Notes: generated by a model from the sequence alone, not told the origin. DNA of 64,000 bases from Burkholderiales bacterium RIFCSPHIGHO2_01_FULL_63_240 (GCA_001770725.1 MERU01000002.1:558001-622000), one strand, 5' to 3'. Shown: positions 54,143 through 63,496, counted from the first letter of the stretch. Translations and numbers: made by a program.

Positions 54143-54817
54143 ATGAAAACACTGTCTCTTCCGATCCGTTCGCTGGTCACCGCCAGCCTGATCGCCATCG
54201 CCGGGGGCCAGGCCCTCGCCCAGGACGTCGTCGGCAACCCCGCAAACGCCCACCAGAAAGTCGCCATGTGCATCGGCTGCCACGGCATCCCGGGCTACCA
54301 GGCCAGCTTCCCCGAGGTGCACAAGGTGCCCATGATCTCGGGGCAAAGCGCCAAGTACATCGCTGCGGCGTTGACGGGCTACCGCCAGGGTGACCGCAAG
54401 CACCCCACGATGCGCGGCGTCGCCGCCAGCCTCACCGATCAGGACATCGCCGACCTGGCCGCCTTCTACGAGGCCAACGGCAAGGGTGTGCCGGCCCCGG
54501 CTGCCAAGGCCCCGGCTGCCCCGTCGCCCGAAGTCCAGGCCCTGCTCACCAAGGGCGCCTGCCTGAGCTGCCATGGCGAAGGCCTGAACAAGCCCATCGA
54601 TGGCAGCTACCCCAAGCTGGCCGGCCAGCACGCCGACTACCTGTTTGTCTCGCTGAAGTCCTACCAGATCGAACGCAACGCGAACGTCGGCCGGGGCAAC
54701 GCGGTCATGGGCACGCAGGCACGCATGTTCACGCACGCCGAACTCAAGCAGCTGGCAGCGTACATCGCCACCCTGCCGGGCGACCTGCGGACGGTGCCGC
54801 AGTCGCGCTTTCGCTGA
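54143..54817 (+). CDS. Diheme cytochrome c (c4-like), periplasmic
   Basis: 224 residues. A signal peptide of about 26 residues (cleaved after GGQALAQ) precedes two class I cytochrome c domains. Heme motifs are CIGCHGIPGYQ and CLSCHGEGLN; axial methionine candidates lie in VPMISGQ/HPTMRG and in NAVMGTQARMFT. Ala/Pro-rich linker (about 120-135) between the domains. The arrangement is that of cytochrome c4, which can donate electrons to terminal oxidases such as cbb3. It is divergent from moxR with a 106-base gap. Confidence 0.92.
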   Translation: MKTLSLPIRSLVTASLIAIAGGQALAQDVVGNPANAHQKVAMCIGCHGIPGYQASFPEVHKVPMISGQSAKYIAAALTGYRQGDRKHPTMRGVAASLTDQDIADLAAFYEANGKGVPAPAAKAPAAPSPEVQALLTKGACLSCHGEGLNKPIDGSYPKLAGQHADYLFVSLKSYQIERNANVGRGNAVMGTQARMFTHAELKQLAAYIATLPGDLRTVPQSRFR

Positions 54818-54841
54818 GCCACAGCTGGCCCCAGGTGGGGG

Positions 54842-57800
54842 TCAGGTCGCGTCCACCAGGAGGCGCCCCTGAGCAATCAGGTCAAGGATGACCTGTTGCT
54901 GGGAGGCGCCTGCCGCGCTCAGGCCAAGCAAGTTGGCCTTCTCCAAGACGATCTGCTGGTCGATGCGCTCGGTGCCGGTGCCAAAGCCACCATGGCTGCT
55001 GATGTCGATGCGCGTGCCGCCGCTGGCCCCACTGCCGAAGGACTCCACGCGCAGGTAATCGGCGATGTTGCCGCTGACGTTGCCCAGGTTCTCGCCTTGC
55101 AGCAGGTCGCGCAGGTCGATCACGTCCCCACCATTGGACAGCGGGCGCGTGCTGAAGTCGGTGATGGTGTCAACCGCCACGTTGCCGTCGGCGCGGTCAG
55201 CCAGGTGCCAGACGAACACATCGCTGCCAATACCGCCCGTCAGGCGATCGTTGCCAGCGCCACCGACCAGCAGGTCGCCCCCGGCCCCACCCACCAGGAC
55301 ATCGTCTCCAGCGTGGCCATAGAGGACGTCATTGTTGGAGCCACCCGTGAGCGTGTCATTTCCAGCTTCACCCAGCAAGATGCCCGCGCCCGACGAGACG
55401 CTCATCACATCGCTGCCGTCGCTGCCCACCGAAGTCACGGCGTGATCGACCTTCAAGGTGAGCGTGGAAGTCGCGGAATCGCCATCCCGATCGGTCACGC
55501 TGAACCGGATCGTCTCGGTCAGAGCCGAACCCCCAGGCACGTACGTGAAGACAGAGGTCATCATGTCGAGGTAGAACACGCCCCCCGATTGGGTTGTGAT
55601 GCTCAGGTCGGTGTTGCCAGCCTGATAGAGGTATGTCTGCCCGTCAATGGTGACGCTGTCGAGATGGGGCACGCCATCGGCCCCTCCGGCGAAGTTGCGC
55701 CCGGAATCTCGAATCAGGTTGCCGCTGATGGGGTCTGGCGCCAAGCCTTCAAGCAGGCTTGGCAGCTGCGCGAAGGATTCGGCCACCGTGGCACCAGGAT
55801 CGGCATGGGCGATGCCGTCGTATGCCACGCTGGCCAGCGCGGCGGCCGTCACTTCGGGCACGAGCCCCACGGCGTGGCTGCGGACATGGTTCTGCAGCAG
55901 GAAGTTGCTCCAAGCCGCCTCGGTTTGCGTCAGCCCCTGTGCCTCCAATGACGAAGGAACGCTGTCCGACAGCACGTAAGCCACATTCTGTGCGCCAGCG
56001 ATTCGCCCCTGCGAGCCGAATGCGGCCTGAGCTGCCTGCAAGGCCAGGTCCAGGCGGCTGGCATCGTCGGATGCCAACTGCAGGCCGCCCAAAAGCTGAC
56101 GAGCCTGTGCCACGCTGATCCAGGCATCGCCCACTGCCTCGGGCTGGTTGCCGAACGTCACCAGGCGAACCGCCACATTGCCTACATCGTCGTAGGCATC
56201 GAGCATCCGATCGATGGCCTGCAGGGTGGCCTGCAGCCGGGTCAGGCCATCGAAGCCACTGGCTGCGCCCATGCTCGAGGAAACGTCCAGCACCAACAGC
56301 AGGTTCGTGTCCAGGGTGTTGGCCTGCACGGTGTAGGCACCCGGCAGACGTGGTTGATCGTCCACGACATGGATCGTCAGGCTGCCCGGCAGGATGGCCC
56401 CTGAGATGGGTTGCAAACCAAAAACGAGGTCGACTTCAGACTGCGTCAAGGGGTGGTAGATGGCCGACTGCAGCTCGAAGGCGTAGGTGCCGTCGGCGGC
56501 CAGGTGAACGGTGGCCACCAACGGCGCATCTGCGGCAGAACCAGCATGGGCCACCAGGGTGTTGGGCGCCGTCTCCTTCCAGACCAGGGGTTGCTGGTTG
56601 ATGGAGGCGAACACGGTCTCGGACGGCGCCACCAAGCGGACCTGAGACAGTTGTCCCGAGTCATCGCTCAACTCCAGGCTGCCCGAGACCCGCGGGGGGG
56701 TGGGGTCGGTCCGCCCCGCCAGCCCCGACTCGAACAACCGCCCCTCGAAATCGTTGTCGTTGATGAGGTTTTGCGCCGAAGCCGATGTGTTGGCCGTGAC
56801 GCCGGAGACGACGGTGGCCGACAGCGCCAGGCGTTCAGCGCCCTCCACGGCGGCGTCATTCACCGTGGCCACGCGCACTTGCAGCGAGGTCTGCCCCGGC
56901 GCGAAGGTCAGGCGGCCATCGACGAGGGCCTGCCATTGCTGGGTCAGCGGGTTGAAATACTCGAGCGGGCCGGTGGTGTCGGCGCCCGGCGTGGCCCCCG
57001 AACCGGAGCCGGCCTGGGGCTGCAGTTGCAACACGACCGACTGCGTCGCGCTGGGCTGGCTCAGGTTGACCGTGAAGACGCTGTGCAGGCCTTCGGTCAC
57101 GTCCGGGCCACCGGTGACACCCACCACAGGGCGGTCGTCATCGGGCACGGTCTGGTTCGGCCCGGTGGCGCCGGAGCCGTCGTCCGCGATGGTGCCCAGG
57201 CCCGTGCCTTGGCCGATGGTGGCGTTGACCGGGTCTCCCAGGACCACCTGGAACACCTCGTCGCCCTCGTAAGCCTGGTCGTTGGCGATGGGGATGCCCA
57301 CCTTCACCGAGGTCTGCCCGGCAGGGATCGTGACGGTGCCGGCCGTGACCGCCGTGTAGTCCTGCCCCGCCGTGGCCCCCGCTCCAGCGAACGCCGGCGC
57401 GGCCTGGGTCACGTAGCTGATGGTGACTGGCTGGCTGCTGGGCTCGCTGAGGGTGATGGTGAACGTGGCCGCGCCCGCGCCTTCGTTGACCCGGACGTCA
57501 TCGATGGACACGCTGGGAAGGGTGTTCGGTGGGGACGGAGGCTGCGTGCCAGCGACCTCGCTTTGCGGGGCCGTCACAGCGAAGATCGGCGGCGGCAGCA
57601 CACGCTCGGTGCCGTAGGTGAAGGACAGGGGCGTGACGCCTTCGCTGATGCGTTCGACGCGCAAGCCTTCAGACAGGCTCGCACCCGGGCCGCCCTGCAA
57701 ACCGGCTGCGGGGGCTTCCAGCGGATCTGGCTGGGACAGGTCGGCGATGACCCGGTCGGCTTCGCCAGCCTGGGGCGCCACGGCGGTGGCGTCGCGGTCC

Positions 57801-57961
57801 GGGGAGATCTGCACCAGGCCGTCGTCTTCGGTGATCACCTGCTGCCCGCCCTGCACCTTGTCGCCCACCTTCAGGGGCTTGAGCTGTCCGTTGGGCAGGC
57901 GGATGAAGGCAGCACCCCAGATGGCGGTGACGGTGCCGGAGGACATGGCGAGGATGGGCAT
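54842..57961 (-). CDS. LapA-like RTX adhesin with retention module, Calx-beta and VWA domains
   Basis: 1039 residues from the ATG at 57961 (a GTG 12 codons upstream is possible). The N-terminus SGTVTAIWGAAFIRLPNGQL plus VGDKVQGGQQVITEDDGLV is the retention-module type seen in LapA-like adhesins, and EAPAAGLQG (PAAG at about 84-87) matches the LapG protease site pattern. One clear Calx-beta repeat (about 147-260) and a second likely one (276-400) follow, then a VWA domain (about 553-735) with intact DVSSS (559-563). The RTX repeats (GGAGNDRLTGG type) cover about 867-920, and the end is a type I secretion signal region. No lapBCE, lapG or lapD genes are in the window. Confidence 0.88.
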   Translation of the reverse strand: MPILAMSSGTVTAIWGAAFIRLPNGQLKPLKVGDKVQGGQQVITEDDGLVQISPDRDATAVAPQAGEADRVIADLSQPDPLEAPAAGLQGGPGASLSEGLRVERISEGVTPLSFTYGTERVLPPPIFAVTAPQSEVAGTQPPSPPNTLPSVSIDDVRVNEGAGAATFTITLSEPSSQPVTISYVTQAAPAFAGAGATAGQDYTAVTAGTVTIPAGQTSVKVGIPIANDQAYEGDEVFQVVLGDPVNATIGQGTGLGTIADDGSGATGPNQTVPDDDRPVVGVTGGPDVTEGLHSVFTVNLSQPSATQSVVLQLQPQAGSGSGATPGADTTGPLEYFNPLTQQWQALVDGRLTFAPGQTSLQVRVATVNDAAVEGAERLALSATVVSGVTANTSASAQNLINDNDFEGRLFESGLAGRTDPTPPRVSGSLELSDDSGQLSQVRLVAPSETVFASINQQPLVWKETAPNTLVAHAGSAADAPLVATVHLAADGTYAFELQSAIYHPLTQSEVDLVFGLQPISGAILPGSLTIHVVDDQPRLPGAYTVQANTLDTNLLLVLDVSSSMGAASGFDGLTRLQATLQAIDRMLDAYDDVGNVAVRLVTFGNQPEAVGDAWISVAQARQLLGGLQLASDDASRLDLALQAAQAAFGSQGRIAGAQNVAYVLSDSVPSSLEAQGLTQTEAAWSNFLLQNHVRSHAVGLVPEVTAAALASVAYDGIAHADPGATVAESFAQLPSLLEGLAPDPISGNLIRDSGRNFAGGADGVPHLDSVTIDGQTYLYQAGNTDLSITTQSGGVFYLDMMTSVFTYVPGGSALTETIRFSVTDRDGDSATSTLTLKVDHAVTSVGSDGSDVMSVSSGAGILLGEAGNDTLTGGSNNDVLYGHAGDDVLVGGAGGDLLVGGAGNDRLTGGIGSDVFVWHLADRADGNVAVDTITDFSTRPLSNGGDVIDLRDLLQGENLGNVSGNIADYLRVESFGSGASGGTRIDISSHGGFGTGTERIDQQIVLEKANLLGLSAAGASQQQVILDLIAQGRLLVDAT

Positions 57962-58122
57962 GGGCAAGTCCGTGAAAAAAGACCGGGACAAGTCCACAGT
58001 TTAGGTGGGGGACTCTGGGCCCGGGGCCATGGGCAACCCCCTGTGTGAAGGGCTGCCCGCATGGGCTCGGGCAGCATCCCTCGATGCGGGATCAGCAGGG
58101 CGAGCGCGAGTCAGTGGGCATC

Positions 58123-58140
58123 GGGGGCCTGCAGGCCCCC
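58123..58140. repeat. GC-rich perfect palindrome after the DUF1841 gene
   Basis: Arms GGGGGCC / GGCCCCC with loop TGCA, 2 bases beyond the DUF1841 stop on the minus strand. It could form a stable hairpin and slow or stop transcription, but there is no U tract. The rest of the 181-base gap 57962-58142 shows no gene. Confidence 0.4.
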
Positions 58141-58142
58141 GC

Positions 58143-58574
58143 TCAACGCGTCGCGCGCTGCCGGATGCGGTCGATGTAGCGCTCGCCGTCGAAGGGCTTG
58201 CCCAGGCGCTGGGACTCCCAGACCATCTCGCCCAGGGACTCCATCACCTCGTGATGGGCCTCGTGCAAGGACTGGCGGCGGCTGGCGAGCAATTCCACCG
58301 CAGCGCGGATGCCGCGCGGCTGGTCGATGCTGACCTGTTCGGTGATCGACAGGTGCATGGACAGGTGCAGGAAGGGGTTGGTGCGCCCCTCCTCCACGTC
58401 GAACACGGCGGCCACCGCCGCCTCCACGTCGGACAGGTCCGCGTGGTACTCGGGGTGCTGCGCGATCCAGTCGCTGGCCTGGGCCTCCAGCGGCGTCAGG
58501 GGCTGAGCAGCCTGGTGCTTGGCCCAGGTCTCGCAGAAGAAACGCCGGACCTGCTCCTGGGAAGGGGCGAACAT
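58143..58574 (-). CDS. DUF1841 family protein
   Basis: 143 residues, full length for DUF1841, a cytoplasmic protein family of Beta- and Gammaproteobacteria with unknown function. Conserved parts are FAPSQEQVRRFFCETWAKH at the N-terminus, AQHPEYHADLSD, NPFLHLSMHLSITEQ and the end with AHHEVMESLGEMVWESQR. It is probably co-transcribed with the FKBP gene, whose stop lies 17 bases upstream of this start. Confidence 0.92.
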   Translation of the reverse strand: MFAPSQEQVRRFFCETWAKHQAAQPLTPLEAQASDWIAQHPEYHADLSDVEAAVAAVFDVEEGRTNPFLHLSMHLSITEQVSIDQPRGIRAAVELLASRRQSLHEAHHEVMESLGEMVWESQRLGKPFDGERYIDRIRQRATR

Positions 58575-58591
58575 CGCTGACCTGGCCGGGC

Positions 58592-58945
58592 TCAGACGCC
58601 CAGCAGCTCGACTTCGAACATCAGCGTGGCGTTGGGCGGGATCACGCCACCGGCACCGCGGGCACCGTAGCCCAGCTCGGGCGGGATCACCAGGATGCGG
58701 GTGCCGCCAACCTTCATGCCTTGCACGCCTTCGTCCCAGCCACGGATGACGTGACCGGCTGCCAGCGGGAACTCGAAGGGGTCGCGGCGGTCCTTGCTGG
58801 AATCGAACTTGGCGCCCTTGACGCCGCCCTCGTACAGCCAGCCCGTGTAGTGCACGGTGACGTAGGCGCCGGCCTTGGCGACATCGCCCGAACCTTCGAC
58901 GACGTCTTCGTACTGAAGACCAGAGGTGGTGGTGACGACGGGCAT
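58592..58945 (-). CDS. FKBP-type peptidyl-prolyl cis-trans isomerase
   Basis: 117 residues, a single minimal FKBP domain without signal peptide or dimerisation region, so cytoplasmic. Active-site features are VTVHYTGWLYEGGVKGAKFDSS, the FEFPLAAGHVIRGWDEG core and ILVIPPELGYGARGAGG, which together match the small FkbP proteins of Burkholderiales. AAGGAACC upstream supports the ATG at 58945. First gene of a two-gene unit with DUF1841. Confidence 0.95.
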   Translation of the reverse strand: MPVVTTTSGLQYEDVVEGSGDVAKAGAYVTVHYTGWLYEGGVKGAKFDSSKDRRDPFEFPLAAGHVIRGWDEGVQGMKVGGTRILVIPPELGYGARGAGGVIPPNATLMFEVELLGV

Positions 58946-58973
58946 GGTGGTTCCTTTCAAGGGGCGAAAGCAG

Positions 58974-59007
58974 AAAAAAAGGGAGCCGCGAGTCTACCGC
59001 GCTCCCT
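58974..59007 (-). terminator. Intrinsic terminator of the urt operon
   Basis: On the minus strand AGGGAGCGCG pairs with CGCGGCTCCCT (one bulged base) around GTAGACT and is followed by seven T. It lies 48 bases beyond the urtE stop. Confidence 0.85.
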
Positions 59008-59054
59008 CGCCAGGGACAGCGCCCCGTGGGTGAGCCCGAGGCCCGGCAGGGGCA

Positions 59055-59759
59055 TCAGATCGACATCAGTTGGCGCACGCCGTCGGCTTCCATGTCGGCG
59101 CCGCGGCCACGGCGGATGACCTCGCCACGCTCCATCACCAGGTACTGGTCGGCCAATTCAGCGGCGAAGTCGTAGAACTGCTCGACCAGCACCACGGCCA
59201 TCTTCTGGCCGTTGAGCCCCTCGTCGGCCAGCTTGCGGATGGCCCGCCCGATGTCCTTGATGATGCTGGGCTGGATGCCCTCGGTGGGCTCGTCCAGGAT
59301 CAGGATCTTGGGGCCGGCGGCCAGGGCGCGCGCGATGGCGAGCTGTTGCTGCTGGCCGCCCGAGAGGTCGCCCCCACGGCGGTGCAGCATCTGCTTGAGC
59401 ACCGGGAAGAGCTCGAAGAGCTGCTCTGGCAGTGGCGTGTTGCCCGGCTTGCTCGCCAGGCCCATTTGCAGGTTCTCGGCCACCGTGAGGCGGCCAAAAA
59501 TCTCGCGGCCCTGGGGCACGTAGCCCACGCCCAGGCGCACGCGCTCATACGGCTTCTTGCCGTTGATCGAGTGGCCGTCGAGCTGGATGTCGCCGTTCTT
59601 GATCGGCACCAGGCCCATGAGGCTCTTGAGCAGCGTGGTCTTGCCCACGCCATTGCGACCGAGCACGACGGTGACCTCGCCGATCCTGGCCTCGAAGCTC
59701 AGGCCTCGCAGGATGTGCGAGCCGCCGTAGTACTGATTGACGCTTTCAACCTTCAGCAT
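59055..59759 (-). CDS. urtE: Urea ABC transporter ATP-binding protein UrtE
   Basis: 234 residues. Walker A LGRNGVGKTTLLKSL, signature LSGGQQQQLAIARAL, Walker B ILILDEPTEGIQP. It resembles LivF of branched-chain amino acid transporters; the order urtA-B-C-D-E and the long UrtB identify the urea system. It is 15 bases after urtD and is the last gene before the operon terminator. Confidence 0.95.
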   Translation of the reverse strand: MLKVESVNQYYGGSHILRGLSFEARIGEVTVVLGRNGVGKTTLLKSLMGLVPIKNGDIQLDGHSINGKKPYERVRLGVGYVPQGREIFGRLTVAENLQMGLASKPGNTPLPEQLFELFPVLKQMLHRRGGDLSGGQQQQLAIARALAAGPKILILDEPTEGIQPSIIKDIGRAIRKLADEGLNGQKMAVVLVEQFYDFAAELADQYLVMERGEVIRRGRGADMEADGVRQLMSI

Positions 59760-59774
59760 GTTGTTCTTTCTTCT

Positions 59775-60674
59775 TCAGCGGCCCAGGTAGACCTCGACGA
59801 CCTTGTCGTTGGCCTGCACATCGGCCAGCGTGCCCTCGGCCAGCACCGAGCCCTCGTGCAGCACGGTGACCTTCTTCTTGCCGGCGGTGGGGCCTTGCGT
59901 GGTCAGCTCGTGGATGAACTTCATGTCGTGCTCGACCACCACCAGCGAGTGCGCGCCTTCGAGCGACAGAAAAAGCTCGGCGGTGCGCTCGGTTTCTTCG
60001 TCGGTCATGCCGGCCACGGGCTCGTCGAGCAGCAGCAGCTTGGGGTCCTGCATCAGCAGCATGCCGATCTCGAGCCACTGCTTCTGGCCGTGCGAAAGCA
60101 GGCCGGCCGTGCGCTGGGCCTGGTCCTTGAGGTGGATGAGCTGCAGCATGGCGCCAATGCGGTCGAGCTGCTCGCCACTGAGCTTGAAGAACACCGAGGC
60201 GCGCGCACGGCGGTCGGCCTTGAGCGCGAGCTCCAGGTTCTCGAACACGCTCAGGTGCTCGAAGACGGTCGGCTTCTGAAACTTGCGGCCGATGCCGATC
60301 TGGGCGATCTCGTTCTCGCGCTTTTTCAGCAGGTCGATGGTCGAGCCGAAGAAGGCCGAGCCACTGTCCGGCCGGGTCTTGCCGGTGATGACGTCCATCA
60401 TCGTGGTCTTGCCCGCGCCATTGGGGCCGATGATGCAGCGCATCTCGCCCACGGCGATGTCCAGGCTCAGCTTGTTGAGCGCCTTGAAACCATCGAAGCT
60501 GACCTCGATGTCGTCGAGGTAGAGGATCGAGCCGTGGGCCAGGTCGACCTGGTTCGGATCGTTCACCACGCGGCCATAGTTGGCCTCGCGACCGCCCGAC
60601 TCGCCCGCGTTGGTGGGCGTGTTCAGGGCTCGCAGCAGGGTCTTGCTGCCTTCTTCCATCAGGTCGGGGGTCAT
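59775..60674 (-). CDS. urtD: Urea ABC transporter ATP-binding protein UrtD
   Basis: 299 residues, about 40 longer than LivG because of an N-terminal tail of roughly 45 residues before SILYLDDIEVSFDGF. Walker A IGPNGAGKTTMMDVI, signature variant LSHGQKQWLEIGMLL, which is characteristic of UrtD, and Walker B LLLLDEPVAGMTDEE. The start overlaps the urtC stop by 4 bases. Confidence 0.95.
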   Translation of the reverse strand: MTPDLMEEGSKTLLRALNTPTNAGESGGREANYGRVVNDPNQVDLAHGSILYLDDIEVSFDGFKALNKLSLDIAVGEMRCIIGPNGAGKTTMMDVITGKTRPDSGSAFFGSTIDLLKKRENEIAQIGIGRKFQKPTVFEHLSVFENLELALKADRRARASVFFKLSGEQLDRIGAMLQLIHLKDQAQRTAGLLSHGQKQWLEIGMLLMQDPKLLLLDEPVAGMTDEETERTAELFLSLEGAHSLVVVEHDMKFIHELTTQGPTAGKKKVTVLHEGSVLAEGTLADVQANDKVVEVYLGR

Positions 60675-61810
60675 GCTTTCACCTCAGCCTTCTTGTTGAG
60701 CAGTTTCTTCACACCTCCGACGATGCCGTCGGGCAGGAACAGGGTCACCAGCACGAAGAGCAAGCCCAGGAAGTACAGCCAGAACTCGGGGAAAGCCACG
60801 GTGAACCAGCTCTTGGCGCCGTTGACGAAGAAGGCGCCGATGATCGGGCCGATCAGCGTGGCGCGACCGCCCACCGCCGTCCAGATGGCGATCTCGATGG
60901 AGGCCGCGGCCGACATCTCGCTGGGGTTGATGATGCCGACCTGCGGCACGTACAGGGCCCCGGCGATGGCGCACATCACGGCCGAGAGCGTCCAGATGGC
61001 AAGCTTGTAGGCCAGCGGGTTGTAGCCGCAGAACATGACGCGGTTCTCGGCGTCGCGGATGGCCTGCAGCACGCGACCGAACTTGGTGCCCACCAGCCAG
61101 CGGGCCATCAGGAAGAAACCGATCAGCGTCGCACCGGTCAGCACGAACAGCACCATGCGGGTGGACTGCTGTGCGATGGGGATGTCCAGGATGCGCTTGA
61201 AGTCGGTGAAGCCGTTGTTGCCGCCAAAGCCGGTTTCATTGCGGAAGAACAGCAGCATCGCCGCGAAGGTCATCGCCTGGGTGATGATGGAGAAGTACAC
61301 GCCCTTGATGCGGCTGCGGAAAGCGAAGAAGCCGAAGACGAAGGCCAGCAGGCCGGGCACCAGCAACACCAGCAGCATCTGGCCGATGAAGCTTTCGCTC
61401 AACGTCCAGTGCCAGGGCACCGTCTTCCAGTCCAAAAAGACCATGAAGTCGGGGATGTCGGCGCCGTACGAACCATCGCGGCCGATCTGGCGCATCAGGT
61501 ACATGCCCATGCCATAGCCGCCCAGGGCGAAGAACAGGCCGTGTCCCAGCGACAGGATGCCGGTGTAGCCCCAGATCAGGTCCATGGCCAGCGCACAGAT
61601 GGCGTAGCACATGATCTTGCCGATCAAGGCCACGGCGTAGTCGGAGAGGTGAAAGGCCGAGTCGGCCGGCACCACCAGGTTGAGCACCGGGGCGAGCACC
61701 ATCACGGTGACCACGGCGGCCATCAGGGCGGACCAGCCCTTGGGCCCGAGGGCGCTGCGGGGCACCGTCACGCCGGCGCCAGGCAGATTGGAAGTCATCA
61801 CTGCACTCAT
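60671..61810 (-). CDS. urtC: Urea ABC transporter permease UrtC
   Basis: 379 residues, about ten transmembrane helices. A LivM-like permease; the stretch IWGYTGILSLGHGLFFALGG and the late AVGGRATLIGPIIGAFFVNG are conserved, and the periplasmic insertion around ADIPDFMVFLDWKTVPWHW is typical of UrtC. It starts 12 bases after urtB and overlaps urtD by 4 bases. Confidence 0.95.
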   Translation of the reverse strand: MSAVMTSNLPGAGVTVPRSALGPKGWSALMAAVVTVMVLAPVLNLVVPADSAFHLSDYAVALIGKIMCYAICALAMDLIWGYTGILSLGHGLFFALGGYGMGMYLMRQIGRDGSYGADIPDFMVFLDWKTVPWHWTLSESFIGQMLLVLLVPGLLAFVFGFFAFRSRIKGVYFSIITQAMTFAAMLLFFRNETGFGGNNGFTDFKRILDIPIAQQSTRMVLFVLTGATLIGFFLMARWLVGTKFGRVLQAIRDAENRVMFCGYNPLAYKLAIWTLSAVMCAIAGALYVPQVGIINPSEMSAAASIEIAIWTAVGGRATLIGPIIGAFFVNGAKSWFTVAFPEFWLYFLGLLFVLVTLFLPDGIVGGVKKLLNKKAEVKA

Positions 61811-61822
61811 GTTGTTGTTTCC

Positions 61823-63490
61823 TCAGGCTTCGGCGCTGCGGCCCTTCATCGCGAAGAGACCTTGCGGACGCTTCTGGATGAAGATCACCACGATGACCAG
61901 GACCATGATCTTGGCCAGCACGGCACCCGACCAACCTTCGAGCAGCTTGTTGACCATGCCCAGCCCCATGGCGGCGTACACCGTGCCGGCGATCTGGCCG
62001 ACGCCACCGGTGACCACCACCATGAACGAGTCCACGATGTAGTTCTGGCCGAGGTCGGGGCCGACGTTGCCGATTTGCGAGAGCGCGCAACCGGCCAGAC
62101 CGGCGATGCCCGCGCCCAGGGAGAAGGCCATGGTGTCGACGCGGGCGGTGTTCACGCCCATGCAGGATGCCATCGGGCGGTTCTGCGTCACGCTGCGCAC
62201 GAACAGGCCCATGCGCGTCTTGTTGATCAGCAGGGTCATGCCGATGAGCACCGCTGCCGCAAAAGCGATGATGACCAGGCGGTTGTAGGGCAGCGTCAGG
62301 TTGCTGAGCACGTCGAAGCCACCGGACATCCAGCTCGGGTTCTCGACCTGCACGTTCTGCGCGCCGAAGACGCTGCGCACGGCCTGCATCAGGATCAGGC
62401 TCAGGCCCCAGGACGCCAGCAGGGTCTCGAGCGGGCGGCCGTACAGGAAGCGGAACACGCTGCGCTCGAGCACCGCGCCCACCAGGGCGGCGGCCAGGAA
62501 CGAAGCAGGCACAGCCAGCAAGATGTACCAGTCAAACGCGCCAGGGAAGTAGGCGCGGAAGACGTTCTGCACCGCGAAGGTGGCGTAGGCCCCGATCATC
62601 ATCAGCTCGCCGTGCGCCATGTTGATGACACCCATCAGGCCGTAGGTGATGGCCAGACCCAGCGCGGCCAGCAGCAGGATGGAGCCCAGGCTGATGCCGG
62701 TGAACAGCACGCCCGCGTGCTCGCCCCAGGCCAGCTTGCGGTTGACGGCATCGACGGCCGCCTGCAAGGCCCCCTTGACCATGGCGTCGGTTTCGGCGCC
62801 ATCGTTCATGCGCTCCATCAGCAGCGCGCGGGACTCGGGCGACGCATCGGCCCCCAGGGCCTTGACGGCTTCAAGGCGCCGACCTGGCTCCTGAGAGTTC
62901 AACAGCGCCTTGGAACGAACGGTCTTGAGCTGCTTGAGCAGTTGCGGGTCGGACTCGGCCGCCAGGGCCTTGTCGATGGTGGCCAGTTGCGACTCGTCGG
63001 CCGCACTGGACAGCGCCTCGATGGCCGCGGCGCGCTCGGTGCGGTCGGTGGAGGTGAGCTTGCCGATGGCCAGGGCGGCCTCGATCTCGCTGCTCATGCG
63101 GTTGTTGTTGACGACGTCTTCGGCGCCTTCGGGCAGTTTGGCCGGCTCGCCCGTGACGGCGTCCTTCACGTCATCGCCGTACACGATGTAGGCGCGGTTG
63201 CCCGCCACCTTGACGGTGTCATCGGCCAGGGCCTGCAGGAAGGCTGGGAGCGCGGGGTCGCCCTTGGCGACCACGGCACGCAGGGCCGCCACGCGGTCGT
63301 CACCGTCGCCTGCCGAGATGGCGTAGGCCTCTTCGGCCGTCAGGGCCCAGGCCGGCTGGGCAACGAGGCCACTCAGGCCGAAGAGGCTTGCGCCGAGCCC
63401 GAGGCTCAGGACCAGTTGCACAACGCGTCGGCGCCAGGCACCGACAGGAGGATGGGGGTGGGTTCGATCGATGTCGCTGATCACAGGCAT
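61823..63490 (-). CDS. urtB: Urea ABC transporter permease UrtB with N-terminal periplasmic extension
   Basis: 555 residues. Residues 1 to about 50 hold a signal-like hydrophobic segment (ending PAWALTAEE), then about 180 residues of helical, HEAT-like repeats (DESQLATIDKALAAESDPQL and similar) that should lie in the periplasm. The permease proper begins near residue 260 with FTGISLGSILLLAALGLAIT and contains GVINMAHGELMMIGAYATF, the LivH-type signature. Such extended UrtB forms are known in proteobacteria. The ATG at 63490 is only 7 bases after a hairpin with a U tract that separates it from urtA. Confidence 0.94.
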   Translation of the reverse strand: MPVISDIDRTHPHPPVGAWRRRVVQLVLSLGLGASLFGLSGLVAQPAWALTAEEAYAISAGDGDDRVAALRAVVAKGDPALPAFLQALADDTVKVAGNRAYIVYGDDVKDAVTGEPAKLPEGAEDVVNNNRMSSEIEAALAIGKLTSTDRTERAAAIEALSSAADESQLATIDKALAAESDPQLLKQLKTVRSKALLNSQEPGRRLEAVKALGADASPESRALLMERMNDGAETDAMVKGALQAAVDAVNRKLAWGEHAGVLFTGISLGSILLLAALGLAITYGLMGVINMAHGELMMIGAYATFAVQNVFRAYFPGAFDWYILLAVPASFLAAALVGAVLERSVFRFLYGRPLETLLASWGLSLILMQAVRSVFGAQNVQVENPSWMSGGFDVLSNLTLPYNRLVIIAFAAAVLIGMTLLINKTRMGLFVRSVTQNRPMASCMGVNTARVDTMAFSLGAGIAGLAGCALSQIGNVGPDLGQNYIVDSFMVVVTGGVGQIAGTVYAAMGLGMVNKLLEGWSGAVLAKIMVLVIVVIFIQKRPQGLFAMKGRSAEA

Positions 63491-63496
63491 CACCAG

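Noticed and set aside
55200..55420. Short tandem DNA repeats within the adhesin gene
   Set aside because: They encode the RTX nonapeptides (GGxGxDxLx) and are explained by the protein; the DNA copies are degenerate.
58021..58082. Imperfect inverted repeat around GGGCAACCC and GGGCTGCCC
   Set aside because: Several mismatches and no U tract or gene to serve; probably chance in GC-rich DNA.
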